DNA from: Thermoanaerobaculia bacterium
GTDB taxonomy: Bacteria; Acidobacteriota; Thermoanaerobaculia; Multivoradales; J023
Direction: 5' to 3'
DNA length: 64,000 nucleotides
Assembly: GCA_030431255.1 (NCBI GenBank)
Contig: JAUIJL010000001.1
Location: forward strand, 620,001-684,000
The position numbers were made by a program, and so were the translations under genes. Each line of letters starts with the position of its first letter. Within the stretch, counting starts at the first letter, position 1. Shown piece by piece: positions 37,639 to 45,907 of this stretch. The notes beneath the pieces are model-generated. The model saw only the letters and a program-made list of their open reading frames with translations. It had not been told where the DNA came from and searched no databases.

Positions 37639-39942
37639 TCAACCGAGCTCCAATTGGTCTTTGACCAGGTGGAAGTAGTGTCCGCGCTGCTCGGTCAGGG
37701 TGTGATGGGTGCCTTGCTCGACCACCCTCCCTCGATCGAGCACCACGATCCAATCCGCCCGTTTGACCGTGCTCAGGCGATGGGCGATCACCATCGCCGT
37801 CTTGCCTTGGAGAAAGGATTGGAGGTGCTCGTGGATTCTGCGTTCGTTGCCGGCGTCCAGGGATGAGGTCGCCTCATCCAAGAAGAGGTATTCCGGATTT
37901 TTGTAGATTGCGCGGGCGATCAAGACGCGCTGGGTCTGCCCGCCGCTCAAACCCAGACCATCGTTGCCGATGGCGGTGGCGTAACCCTGGGGTAGGGTTT
38001 CGATCTCATCGTGAATGCCCGCCGCCCGGGCCGCCTGGACCAATCGACCGTAGTCGGCGGAGCCGTCACCCATGGCGATATTCGCGGCCACCGAGTCGCT
38101 GAAAATATATCCGTCTTGCATCACCACCCCGCACCGCTCTCGCCACGCGTCGGGGCAGATGCCGGCCAGGTCCCTGCCGGCGATTTCGATGCGTCCCTCA
38201 GCCGCTCGATAGAACTTCAACAACAGCTTCATCAGGGTGGTTTTGCCGCTGCCGCTGGCGCCGACGATGGCCGTTGTGCGCTGGAATTTGAGGGTCAAGT
38301 CGAGATGATCGAGGGTGTAGCGCGTATCGTGACGGCCGTATTTGAAACACAGACCGCGCAGGCGAATGTCTCCAGAGGCGAGCTCCCTTTGCAGGGTGAG
38401 CGGTGATCCGTCGCCCACGGGGCAGGCTCCTCCTGCCGCTTCCCAATCGCCTGCATCTCGGCTCTCAGGGTTCGTCGCAGTGCCTGTAGGCGCCGCGGAG
38501 GCGGCCTTCTCCTCCTCCATATCCTGCACCTCGCTCAGACGTTCCATGCTCAGCTTGGCGTCCTGGGCGCGGCCGATGAATCCGAGCAGCAAATCGATGG
38601 GTGCGTTCATTTGGCCGAGGATGTAGACCATGGCCATCATCATGCCGAGGGTCAGCTCACCGGCAATGACCTGCCGTGCAGCCATGAGGGTGATGAGAAT
38701 ATTTTTGCCCTCGTGCAGGAACATCGAGCCGGCCTGCTGATATTGCTCCACCGCCAAGGCGCGCAGGCGGATCCGAAAGAGGCGTCCTTGGATGCGCTCC
38801 CACTCCCAGCGCCGGCGCGATGCGCATTGGTTGAGCTTGATTTCCGGCATGCCTTGGACCACTTGCACAATCGCCGACTGGCTCTCGCTCATGCGAGCGA
38901 ATTGCAAGCGATCCAGAATTTTGCGCCGGTTGAGGAAAAGGGTCACCCAGCCGATGGAAAGCAGGCTGCCGATGGAGAAAACTAAGAAGATGGTGCGGCT
39001 GTAGAGCGCCATGACCACGCTGAAGACGATCAGGTTGACCATCGAGAAGGCCACGGCAATGGAGTGGGAGGTGAGGAATTCTTCCACCTTGGTGTGGTCA
39101 CCGATCCGTTGCAGCACGTCCCCAAGATTTCTGCGATCGAAATAGCTCAGGGGCAGCCGCATGAGCTTCATCAGGAATTCCGACAACACGGCGACATTCA
39201 CCCGTGTGCCGATGTGCACGAGAATCCAACCGCGGATGAAGTCCGCGGCCGTGCGGCTGAGGAAGAGCAGCAGCTGTGCCACAACGATGGCGTGCACGAT
39301 GCCGATGTCGCGGTTGCCGATGCCGTGGTCCACCAGGGCTTGGGTCAGGAAGGGCGCCACGAGATGGAGCAGCGAGCCGACAAGGGCGCCGATTCCCAAT
39401 TGGATCAGCAGGCTGCGGTAACGGAGCAGATGGGCGAAGAGCCGGACCAAACCGTGGGTCGAAGGAACGGCGTCTTCTTTTTGGCGTAGGAAGCTCTCCG
39501 TCGGCTCCACGAGCAAAGCCACGCCGAGGTCGTTGGCGTCGGCCCAAAAACCGCGGAATTGCTCGATGGAGAGCTTGAGGCGACCCGCCTCGGGATCGGC
39601 GATATGGACCTTATTGCCTGCGACCCGATAGGCGGTGACGAAGTGGGATCCTTGCCAATGGAGGATGCAGGGCAGGGGGGCTTCCGCCAACAGCTCCTCG
39701 GTTCCCAAGCGGATGGGCAGGGTCCGCAGCCCGAGCTCATCGGCGGCCCGGCTGATGCCGAGAAGCGTCACTCCACGGTTGCCTTTGTCACACAGCTCCC
39801 GGAGGCGTTGCAGCGAGAGATCGCGGCCGTGGAAACGGCAGATCATTCTCAAGCAAGTGGCGCCGCAATCCATTTTGTCCAGCTGTCTCAGGGCAGGGAA
39901 TCGGCGGTTCTTGCTGAGCAATGAGGTCGGGGGAATCAGCAT
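37639..39942 (-). CDS. lanT: Peptidase-containing ABC exporter LanT
   Basis: A 767-residue transporter with an N-terminal C39 protease that removes double-glycine leaders during export. The catalytic residues are visible: Cys26 (LDKMDCGATC), His100 (GSHFVTAYRV) and Asp116 (IADPEAG). A six-helix transmembrane domain follows, then an ATPase with Walker A GASGSGKTT, signature LSGGQTQRV and Walker B YLFLDEATSSLD. ATG 39942 is chosen because the longer open frame (to 40092) would run into the precursor gene. A 27-residue linker MEEEKAASAAPTG... precedes the ATPase. It should process and export the product of lanA, whose leader ends AGG. Confidence 0.95.
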   Translation of the reverse strand: MLIPPTSLLSKNRRFPALRQLDKMDCGATCLRMICRFHGRDLSLQRLRELCDKGNRGVTLLGISRAADELGLRTLPIRLGTEELLAEAPLPCILHWQGSHFVTAYRVAGNKVHIADPEAGRLKLSIEQFRGFWADANDLGVALLVEPTESFLRQKEDAVPSTHGLVRLFAHLLRYRSLLIQLGIGALVGSLLHLVAPFLTQALVDHGIGNRDIGIVHAIVVAQLLLFLSRTAADFIRGWILVHIGTRVNVAVLSEFLMKLMRLPLSYFDRRNLGDVLQRIGDHTKVEEFLTSHSIAVAFSMVNLIVFSVVMALYSRTIFLVFSIGSLLSIGWVTLFLNRRKILDRLQFARMSESQSAIVQVVQGMPEIKLNQCASRRRWEWERIQGRLFRIRLRALAVEQYQQAGSMFLHEGKNILITLMAARQVIAGELTLGMMMAMVYILGQMNAPIDLLLGFIGRAQDAKLSMERLSEVQDMEEEKAASAAPTGTATNPESRDAGDWEAAGGACPVGDGSPLTLQRELASGDIRLRGLCFKYGRHDTRYTLDHLDLTLKFQRTTAIVGASGSGKTTLMKLLLKFYRAAEGRIEIAGRDLAGICPDAWRERCGVVMQDGYIFSDSVAANIAMGDGSADYGRLVQAARAAGIHDEIETLPQGYATAIGNDGLGLSGGQTQRVLIARAIYKNPEYLFLDEATSSLDAGNERRIHEHLQSFLQGKTAMVIAHRLSTVKRADWIVVLDRGRVVEQGTHHTLTEQRGHYFHLVKDQLELG

Positions 39943-39970
39943 CTCGAGGGTCTCTTTTGGCGGGCAAGGT

Positions 39971-40007
39971 GGCGGGGTGAGATCGCCAGGGGCTAGCTCA
40001 CCCCGCC
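39971..40007 (-). terminator. Perfect stem between lanA and lanT (attenuator or mRNA-stability hairpin)
   Basis: GGCGGGGTGAG (39971-39981) and CTCACCCCGCC (39997-40007) form an 11-bp perfect stem with a 15-base loop, 51 bp after the lanA stop. It is not followed by a T-run in the direction of transcription, so partial termination or 3'-end protection of the lanA message is more likely than complete termination. It would allow more precursor than enzyme to be made. Confidence 0.6.
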
Positions 40008-40057
40008 GCTTCGACCGTTTCAGCCGGCGTCTAAGGAGATCCGGCAGGAGTCGACTC

Positions 40058-40279
40058 TCACTTCTCGTCGCATTCGTCGCAGCCGCTGCCACCGGTCAAG
40101 CTGATGGTCATCGGGCCGCAGACATGCCAAGAGGTGTGGCCGCCACCGGCGACTTGCTCGGAGTCGAGCTCGGAGAGCTCGCCGGCCGGGTTGGCGGGCA
40201 ATGCGGCGCGCTGCTCGTCGGTGAGGGAGCTGTAGAATTGTTGGTCCTTCCACGCGCGGATGATGTCGGTGCTTTTCAT
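40058..40279 (-). CDS. lanA: Class II lanthipeptide precursor, mersacidin/lichenicidin-type leader
   Basis: A 73-residue precursor. The leader STDIIRAWKDQQFYSSL, then EQRAALPANPAGE and ELDSEQVAGG, matches the mersacidin/lichenicidin family. Cleavage after Gly45-Gly46 leaves a 27-residue core from Gly47 with three Cys (54, 67, 70), Thr49, Ser50, Thr58, Ser60, Thr62 and Ser65, and an acidic tail CDECDEK. Up to three thioether rings are possible. It lacks the CTLTxEC lipid II-binding ring sequence of mersacidin. A strong AAAGGAG site (40286-40292) lies 6 bp before ATG 40279. First gene of the operon; product likely exported by LanT with the HlyD adaptor. Confidence 0.95.
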   Translation of the reverse strand: MKSTDIIRAWKDQQFYSSLTDEQRAALPANPAGELSELDSEQVAGGGHTSWHVCGPMTISLTGGSGCDECDEK

Positions 40280-40341
40280 GACGTTCTCCTTTGAACGGTT
40301 TTCCCAACTGCAACAGGGGTGTCAGATGGGGTTTTGAAATT

Positions 40342-40467
40342 GGCCGGTCGCTCCGGCCACCGACATTGGAGCCCAAGCCGGTCGCCTCGGGTTAGCGACC
40401 GAGCGGCGGCGATTTTCGAGAAAACGGCGCGGGGATCCGACCAGCCGGTTTCTCGAAAACCGTCGCC
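40342..40467 (-). promoter_or_regulatory. Structured 5' leader of the lan operon (three hairpins)
   Basis: Between the pdxH terminator and lanA lie three successive inverted repeats. These are GGCCGG/CCGGCC (40342-40347 with 40353-40358), GGTCGC/GCGACC (40380-40385 with 40395-40400), and a 19-base arm pair (40405-40423 with 40449-40467) matching at 17 of 19 positions around a 25-base loop. No promoter hexamers could be set with confidence. The remaining sequence in 40280-40489 holds no gene; the short forward frame at 40319-40546 is not supported. Confidence 0.5.
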
Positions 40468-40489
40468 GGGAAATCGAAAACATTGGTGC

Positions 40490-40526
40490 AAAAAGACTTA
40501 CGCCGGGCGATCGCCCGGCGTAAGTC
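40490..40526 (-). terminator. Strong intrinsic terminator after pdxH
   Basis: A perfect 32-bp palindrome (40495-40526, centred on the GATC at 40509-40512) with a GC-rich core CGCCGGGCGA/TCGCCCGGCG. It is followed on the minus strand by five T (40494-40490). It sits 42 bp after the pdxH stop and separates ctaA-pdxH from the lan operon. Confidence 0.9.
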
Positions 40527-40567
40527 GCTGCGAAGTTGGCAGCTGAATTTCGAAAGGTAGGGTCGGC

Positions 40568-41275
40568 TCAGGGACCTAAGCGCTCCACGATCCAATGGTC
40601 GGAGCCTTGGGGGCGCCGGAAACGGAGCCGGTCGTGGAGCCGATCGGCACGCCCTTGCCAGAACTCGATCGACTCGGGCCAGAGCCAATAACCTCCCCAA
40701 TGCTCGGGGACCTCGAGATCCCGGCCTGCAAATTTATTCTCCAGCTCTCGGCGGCGAGACTCCAACTCCTCGCGGTCGGCGACCACCCGGCTTTGGGGGG
40801 AGCTGGCGGCGCTGACTTGGCTGCCGTAGGGGCGGGCGGAGAAATAATCCTGGGACTCCTTGCGCGATGCCCGCTCCACGGCGCCTTCGATGCGAATCTG
40901 TCGCTCCAGCTGAGGCCAGAAGAAACACAGAGACGCTCGGGGATTTTCCGCCAGCTCTTGACCCTTACGGCTTTCGTAGTTGGTGAAGAAGCGGAAGCCG
41001 CGGGCGTCGTATCCCTTGAGAAGCACCATTCGCACGGAGGGTTTGCCGTCTCGACTGGCGGTTCCGAGGGCCGCTGCCGTGGGCTCACCACCGGCAGATA
41101 GCGCGTCTTTCATCCATTTGCCGAATTGCACGATGGGATCCGGATCCAAATCGGGCTTGCGGACCCCGGCCTTGAGATACTCATTTCGAATCTCAGAGAG
41201 GTCGAGGGACGCCGTGTCGGAGGCGGATTGGGGGATGGAGATTTCTCCGGTGCGGAGGAGATCGTCGTCGGACAT
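40568..41275 (-). CDS. pdxH: Pyridoxamine 5'-phosphate oxidase
   Basis: A 235-residue FMN enzyme that oxidises pyridoxamine/pyridoxine phosphate to PLP. Signatures are VRMVLLKGYDARGFRFFTNYESRKG (FMN site), QIRIEGAVER, the SRPxGSQ-like ARPYGSQVSAASSPQS, and the C-terminal PEHWGGYWLWPESIEFWQGRADRLHDR. Full length. ATG 41275 is 3 bp after the heme A synthase stop, so the two genes form an operon that ends at the strong terminator downstream. Confidence 0.96.
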   Translation of the reverse strand: MSDDDLLRTGEISIPQSASDTASLDLSEIRNEYLKAGVRKPDLDPDPIVQFGKWMKDALSAGGEPTAAALGTASRDGKPSVRMVLLKGYDARGFRFFTNYESRKGQELAENPRASLCFFWPQLERQIRIEGAVERASRKESQDYFSARPYGSQVSAASSPQSRVVADREELESRRRELENKFAGRDLEVPEHWGGYWLWPESIEFWQGRADRLHDRLRFRRPQGSDHWIVERLGP

Positions 41276-41278
41276 CGG

Positions 41279-42196
41279 CTACCTCCTGGGGTCGGCGGCG
41301 AGGGCCGCACCCGTGAGAACCAAGGCAATCCATAGGAAGTCGGCGAGCAGGAGATGCACGATCTGCATCCAGATGGGCGCGAGCAGGACAATGTTGATGC
41401 CGCCGGCTGCGAGCTGCACAAAAACCAATACATTCAGGGCGGAAGCGAGCTTGCGGGCGGGCTGCTCTCTTTTTTCTCGTCGGATGGCACCGATCAACAT
41501 CAATAGCAGCCCACTTCCGGCGACTGCCAGAAAGGGATGGAAAGTTCGGAGCTTGATGAAGACGTGCGAGGTGGGTGAGAAATCTGCGGCGAACCCTTCG
41601 GTCAAGGACGTGGCGGGGAAAAGGGTGTCACCCAGGGCAGCTATCGCTCCGCTGACACCGATCAATATGGTGGCTGCCACGGAGAGCCAGAACAGACGGT
41701 CGGCTTTACCACCTATGGGTTTTCCCGCTGGAGGCGCGCTGCCGCTGACCCAATAAGCCGTCAAGGAGAGGGCCGCCAAGAGCAAGAAGGTGTTGCCCAG
41801 GTGAAGTGCCATGGAAAAGCCACGGGCGATGGAGTCGTTGTCCTCCACCAGACCGAAAATCACCAGGCCGGCGCCGAGGGCGGCTTCGGTTAGGATCAAA
41901 ACCACCGAGGCAAACGCTCCTTTGCGGGCCGCGCTGCCCGCAGGGAACGCCCGGGTGACGAGGAAGGCCAGACCAAAAACCGCCAGCAGGGCCAAGCCAC
42001 TGCTGGTGCGGTGGGAGTACTCGATCAAAGTCTGAACGCTGGGGTCCCTAGGTATGACCTCGCCGTTGCAGGTGGGCCAGTGGCTGCCGCAACCGGCGCC
42101 CGAGCCCGTTGCACGAACGTAGGCTCCCCATAGGATGACCAGAATATTGAGGGCCAAGGTGCCCCAGGCGTAGCGAGTCAGGAATTGGGTCGACAT
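41279..42196 (-). CDS. ctaA: Heme A synthase (COX15/CtaA)
   Basis: A 305-residue, eight-helix membrane enzyme that oxidises heme O to heme A for cytochrome oxidase. It has GAYVRATGSGAGCGSHWPTCNGEVIP with a paired Cys motif in the first extracellular loop, IEYSHRTSSG with a heme-ligand His, ALHLGNTFLLLAALSL, and a C-terminal repeat with RTFHPFLAVAGSG and IVHLLLADFLWIAL. ATG 42196 matches the family N-terminus; the longer open frame to 42346 is unsupported. It implies aerobic respiration with an aa3-type oxidase. Confidence 0.93.
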   Translation of the reverse strand: MSTQFLTRYAWGTLALNILVILWGAYVRATGSGAGCGSHWPTCNGEVIPRDPSVQTLIEYSHRTSSGLALLAVFGLAFLVTRAFPAGSAARKGAFASVVLILTEAALGAGLVIFGLVEDNDSIARGFSMALHLGNTFLLLAALSLTAYWVSGSAPPAGKPIGGKADRLFWLSVAATILIGVSGAIAALGDTLFPATSLTEGFAADFSPTSHVFIKLRTFHPFLAVAGSGLLLMLIGAIRREKREQPARKLASALNVLVFVQLAAGGINIVLLAPIWMQIVHLLLADFLWIALVLTGAALAADPRR

Positions 42197-42308
42197 GAAG
42201 TGTGGAGAAGAAATGAAGGTCGGAGCGGAGACGTCACACGTTGACTCTAAGCCATTGGCTCTTGGTGGGGCAAGCGACTCATGAAACGGCTCAAAAAAAG
42301 TGCACGGC

Positions 42309-43661
42309 TCAGTCCTCGATTTGCGGGTCGGTGGACCGGCGATCATGGGCTTCCGGTTCCACCTTCACCCAAGGACGTCGGGCTAGGACGTTCCGGGTCA
42401 ACGCGGCGTAAATGTTGGGGTCGTGGTCCAAACGCTCGGAGATCGCTTGGCTCAGGAGGCTATAGCCCTCGGAGTTGTAGTGACGTCGCAGGCGTAGGGG
42501 GAACAGAGAGAGCACGTCTCGGTGCTCGGCTAAGATCTGGTGGAAGTCGACGATCGGTATTCCCAGACGGTCGACGGCGGCGAAGACCTCTTCCCTCAGC
42601 CAGGGCTCCAGATGGGAGGGCTCGCCACGGCTCAGATAGACGAATAAAACCCTGCCACCCCAGGATTCTGTTTGTTGTTGCACCGAGCGGAGGATTTTCC
42701 CGAAAAGAGGGTCGAGATGCTCGGCTCGGGCTCTGACCAGGGGTCTGGGCCGAGGTCTAGTGAAGAGCTGCTCCAGCCTATGGAGGGAGAGGAATCGGCC
42801 GAGCCGGTGCAAGGGAGAATGGGTCCGCTTTCGCCGCTCGATCTTTCTCAGCTTCTGGTCCAACGCCGAATTCACGTAGTCCGCGAGCCGCGCATCGATT
42901 TCATCCTGGCGTTGGGATAAGCCCTGGGAGAAGCTGGGATCCAAGTATCGCATCAGCAGCTCGGACCTTTTTTCGTGTCTGAGATCCTCCAGGTCGTTGC
43001 CCTCGAAGAAGACCCACAACACCACCGACGGTCGCAGTGGCACCGCGTATTCCGCAAAGCTCGCCAGACTCAGCAGCGGACCCTTGCCGGAGGTGCCGAG
43101 GTTGACGGTGGACCAACCTTGGTGGCGAAGGAAGGCGCTGATGTCGTCCCCCTCCGGCACGCATTGTCCGTGGGCGAAGGAGTCGCCGAGCACCACGATA
43201 TCCACCAAGCTGAGGGAGTGAAGGCCGGGGGGATTTCTGAAGCCTCGCTCGTCGCTTCGGTAGGTCACCCATTCACCGTATTCGTTGCAGAAGACGGTGG
43301 TCGTTAGGGAGGGACCGGCCAGGGGTAGCAACGGTCCGTATTCCTTCTGCCCGTAGCGCAGGCCGTCGGTGACGATGAACGCCGAGGGAATGACCTGCGG
43401 AGCCGCGTTTTCTCCGCGGCTTCTGAGCTCTTGGACCAAGGCTGTCCGGCTGCGAGTGTCGTAATTCACGGCCCTCACGAAAGCGGGCCAAAACCCACGG
43501 GGTTTGGCGGCGGCAGCGAGCAAAGCCTCTGCCAGATAAGCAGTGATGAGCAGCCCGAAACAGAGGGCGATCAAATCGCCTGCCCTGGGATTTCCTCGAA
43601 GACGAAACAAAGCAGCGACCCCGAGAATGGCTAGAATCAGGGTCAAAACAAAGAGGACCAT
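42309..43661 (-). CDS. SGNH/GDSL-like hydrolase domain membrane protein
   Basis: A 450-residue protein with two N-terminal transmembrane helices (MVLFVLTLILAILGVAALF and ALCFGLLITAYLAEALLAAA), then an extracytoplasmic domain. IVVLGDSFAHGQCV is SGNH block I with the nucleophile Ser. FFEGNDLEDL resembles block III (GxND), and LRRHYNSEGYSLLSQAI block V with a His (usual Asp-x-x-His here His/Asn). Such proteins (AlgX/DltD-like) de- or transacetylate surface glycans. An Arg-rich helix lies in the middle. Substrate unknown. Confidence 0.72.
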   Translation of the reverse strand: MVLFVLTLILAILGVAALFRLRGNPRAGDLIALCFGLLITAYLAEALLAAAAKPRGFWPAFVRAVNYDTRSRTALVQELRSRGENAAPQVIPSAFIVTDGLRYGQKEYGPLLPLAGPSLTTTVFCNEYGEWVTYRSDERGFRNPPGLHSLSLVDIVVLGDSFAHGQCVPEGDDISAFLRHQGWSTVNLGTSGKGPLLSLASFAEYAVPLRPSVVLWVFFEGNDLEDLRHEKRSELLMRYLDPSFSQGLSQRQDEIDARLADYVNSALDQKLRKIERRKRTHSPLHRLGRFLSLHRLEQLFTRPRPRPLVRARAEHLDPLFGKILRSVQQQTESWGGRVLFVYLSRGEPSHLEPWLREEVFAAVDRLGIPIVDFHQILAEHRDVLSLFPLRLRRHYNSEGYSLLSQAISERLDHDPNIYAALTRNVLARRPWVKVEPEAHDRRSTDPQIED

Positions 43662-43724
43662 TTGGAGAGCCTAGCAGCACCGCGAAGGGTTGCCTACCTA
43701 GGGGCCGGCCGGAGCGATTTTCGG

Positions 43725-43898
43725 CTAGCTCGCCAAGGATTTCGATCGGCAGGCGGCTTGTCCGAGGGCACATCTGGAGCAGGCGGTGTCTTGGGCAGTG
43801 GCCGGGCGCGGAAATCCCAGAAAGCTCCGGGTCAAGGCCGTGAGCCGCCAGAGGGCAACGAGGGTGACCAACCAAAATTGCCAATCGTGCACAGGCAT
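43725..43898 (-). CDS. FeoB-associated small Cys membrane protein
   Basis: A 57-residue protein starting at ATG 43898, overlapping the feoB stop by one base (TAATG). An N-terminal helix (HDWQFWLVTLVALWRLTAL) is followed by a short tail with CSRCALGQAAC. Small membrane proteins with a CxxC-xn-C tail are common directly after feoB (FeoB-associated Cys-rich type), so it probably helps ferrous iron uptake. It is visible only when the reading frame is cut at this start. Confidence 0.65.
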   Translation of the reverse strand: MPVHDWQFWLVTLVALWRLTALTRSFLGFPRPATAQDTACSRCALGQAACRSKSLAS

Positions 43899-45907
43899 TA
43901 GGAAATTCCGAGGGTTTGGAGGCCGTGGAAGGTGATGAATGCGGCGACCCACGCCAAGCTCGACATATAGACCAGCTGGAGGAGGGCCCAGCGGCGGCCA
44001 CCGGCCTCTTTGCGAGTCACCGCGAGGGTCGGCAGGCACTGCATGGCGAGCACGAAAAAGATCAGCAGACTGGCGGAAGTGGCGGTGGTGAGCAGGGGAG
44101 AGCCGTCGTCGCGGGTAGCGGCACGCACTTGGTCGATGACCCCGGCGTCGGGCTCGTCGACCGCATCCCCGGTCAAGAGCACCGCAAGGGTGGACACGAA
44201 GACCTCACGGGCCAAAAAGCTGGTGAGCACGCCGACGGTCAGCTGCCAATCGTAACCCAGGGGCGCGAAGATCGGTTGCGCGGCCCGGCCGAGGTGACCG
44301 GCAAAGCTTTGGGCTTGGGCGTTTTTGCTCTCCAGCTGTGCAGCCCGGGACATCAGCTCGTCGGCCATGGGGCTGCCGTCGGGCAACGACGCGGCCTGCT
44401 CTCGCAGCTCCAATGCCGGAGCCGGCGGCTCGACCTTGGGGTAAGCGGACAACCACCACATGACGATGCAGATCGAAACGATCACGGTGCCGGCGTTGCG
44501 CAGGAATGCCATGCCCTGGTGAAAGGCGGTGAGCAGGGCGGTTTGCAAGGACGGCAGCTTGTAGCTCGGGAGCTCCAGGACCATCGGGCGTGATCGCCCC
44601 TTGAGCCAGGTCTTGCGGAAGAGAAAAGCGGAGCCGAGGGCGGCTCCGGCGCCGATGAGATAACAGCCGGCAAACGCCAAGCCGCCCAGCAGGGGACGAT
44701 CCTTGAACAACAATCCCGTCAGCAGCACATAAACCGGGAGCCGAGCCGAGCAACTCATGAACGGGGCGATCAGAATCGTCGCTAGGCGATCCTTTCGATC
44801 GGGAATGAGCCGGCTGGAGATGATGCCGGGCAACGCACAGGCGTGACTGGAGAGCAGGGGCACGAAGGCGTGCCCGGGCAATCCGAAGCGGCACAGAATA
44901 CGATCCATGACGAAGGCCGCCCGTGCCAGATAGCCGGTGTCCTCCAACAGGCTGATGAGAAAGAAGAGCAGGCAGATCTGTGGCAGGAAGACCACGGTTC
45001 CCGCCACCCCGCCGATGACGCCATCGATGATCAGATCTTTGACCGCGCCATCCGGCAGCAGGCCGGCGGCCAGGCCCCCGAGGTGCTCGAAGATCAGCTC
45101 GATCAAATCCATGGGCATGGAAGCGAAGGCGAAGACCGTCCAGAAGAGGCCGCCCATGACCCCCAGGAAGAGCAGAACGCCGAGGACGGAGTGAGTGAAG
45201 GCGTTGTCCAATCGCTCGGTCAGGGTGTCGGTCTCGCTGCCGGTGGCGTCGGCGCCTCCCACGCTCGCCTCGATGATGGCGTCCACCCACGGTTCTAGGC
45301 CGTCCGATCCCAAGGGCGGGGCCGGAACGGCGGGGGTCGGTAAGCCCGATGCCGACATCCGGCTGAGAGCCGACCTCAGCTCGCCCATGCCTTGGCCCTT
45401 TCGCGCGACCACCGGCACGACCGGGCATCCCAATTGCCGGGAGAGGGACTCGGTGTCGACAGTCAATCCTCGGCGCTGGGCCAAGTCGACCATATTCAAC
45501 GCAACCACCGTCGGGAGACCGAGGGTGAGAAGCTCTCCGGCCAAGCAGAGGTTTCGGCTCAGATTGGTCGCGTCGACCACGATGACCGCCGCGTCGGGCC
45601 GTTGAAATAAACCCTCGCCGGTCAGAGCTTGGCGGCATACCCGCGCCTCGGGCAGCTCGAGGTGAAGACGATAGGTGCCGGGGAGATCGATGATCTCGAA
45701 ATCGACTCGGGAGCCGTCGTCGGCCTCCAGGGAGCAGCTGCCGATTCGGGCGTCGGTCGTGGTGCCGGGGAAATTCGCGGTCTTCGCCCGCAGGCCGCAC
45801 AGTCGATTGAAGAGGGTCGTTTTTCCCGTGTTCGGATTGCCCAGCAGCGCTATCCGGGGAGATCTCTCGAGGTGAAGCTGGTGGGGCGTAGAGGCCGGTG
45901 CGGTCAT
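43898..45907 (-). CDS. feoB: Ferrous iron transporter FeoB
   Basis: A 669-residue Fe(II) transporter. The N-terminal G domain has G1 LLGNPNTGKTTLFN, the switch region KTANFPGTTTDARIG, G3 DLPGTY, G4 LNMVD. The membrane part carries GLPGHAFVPLLSSHACALPGI (first gate) and the second gate near FLRNAGTVIVSICIVMWWL. An inserted AP-rich helix (QAASLPDGSPMADELMSRAA) follows. ATG 45907 overlaps the feoA stop (ATGA); the longer frame to 46003 is a shadow. Last-gene coupling to a small Cys protein completes a feoA-feoB-small unit. Confidence 0.95.
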   Translation of the reverse strand: MTAPASTPHQLHLERSPRIALLGNPNTGKTTLFNRLCGLRAKTANFPGTTTDARIGSCSLEADDGSRVDFEIIDLPGTYRLHLELPEARVCRQALTGEGLFQRPDAAVIVVDATNLSRNLCLAGELLTLGLPTVVALNMVDLAQRRGLTVDTESLSRQLGCPVVPVVARKGQGMGELRSALSRMSASGLPTPAVPAPPLGSDGLEPWVDAIIEASVGGADATGSETDTLTERLDNAFTHSVLGVLLFLGVMGGLFWTVFAFASMPMDLIELIFEHLGGLAAGLLPDGAVKDLIIDGVIGGVAGTVVFLPQICLLFFLISLLEDTGYLARAAFVMDRILCRFGLPGHAFVPLLSSHACALPGIISSRLIPDRKDRLATILIAPFMSCSARLPVYVLLTGLLFKDRPLLGGLAFAGCYLIGAGAALGSAFLFRKTWLKGRSRPMVLELPSYKLPSLQTALLTAFHQGMAFLRNAGTVIVSICIVMWWLSAYPKVEPPAPALELREQAASLPDGSPMADELMSRAAQLESKNAQAQSFAGHLGRAAQPIFAPLGYDWQLTVGVLTSFLAREVFVSTLAVLLTGDAVDEPDAGVIDQVRAATRDDGSPLLTTATSASLLIFFVLAMQCLPTLAVTRKEAGGRRWALLQLVYMSSLAWVAAFITFHGLQTLGIS

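Noticed and set aside
39943-40092. Longer N-terminus for the LanT exporter
   Set aside because: It would overlap lanA by 35 bp and adds a basic segment not seen before C39 domains; ATG 39942 gives the normal start.
40319-40546. 75-codon forward frame upstream of lanA
   Set aside because: It covers the hairpin cluster and terminator, lacks a good ribosome site and has no recognisable sequence.
44205-45800. 531-codon frame on the minus strand within feoB
   Set aside because: Out-of-frame shadow of feoB, Arg/Gly/Pro-rich, no domain motif.
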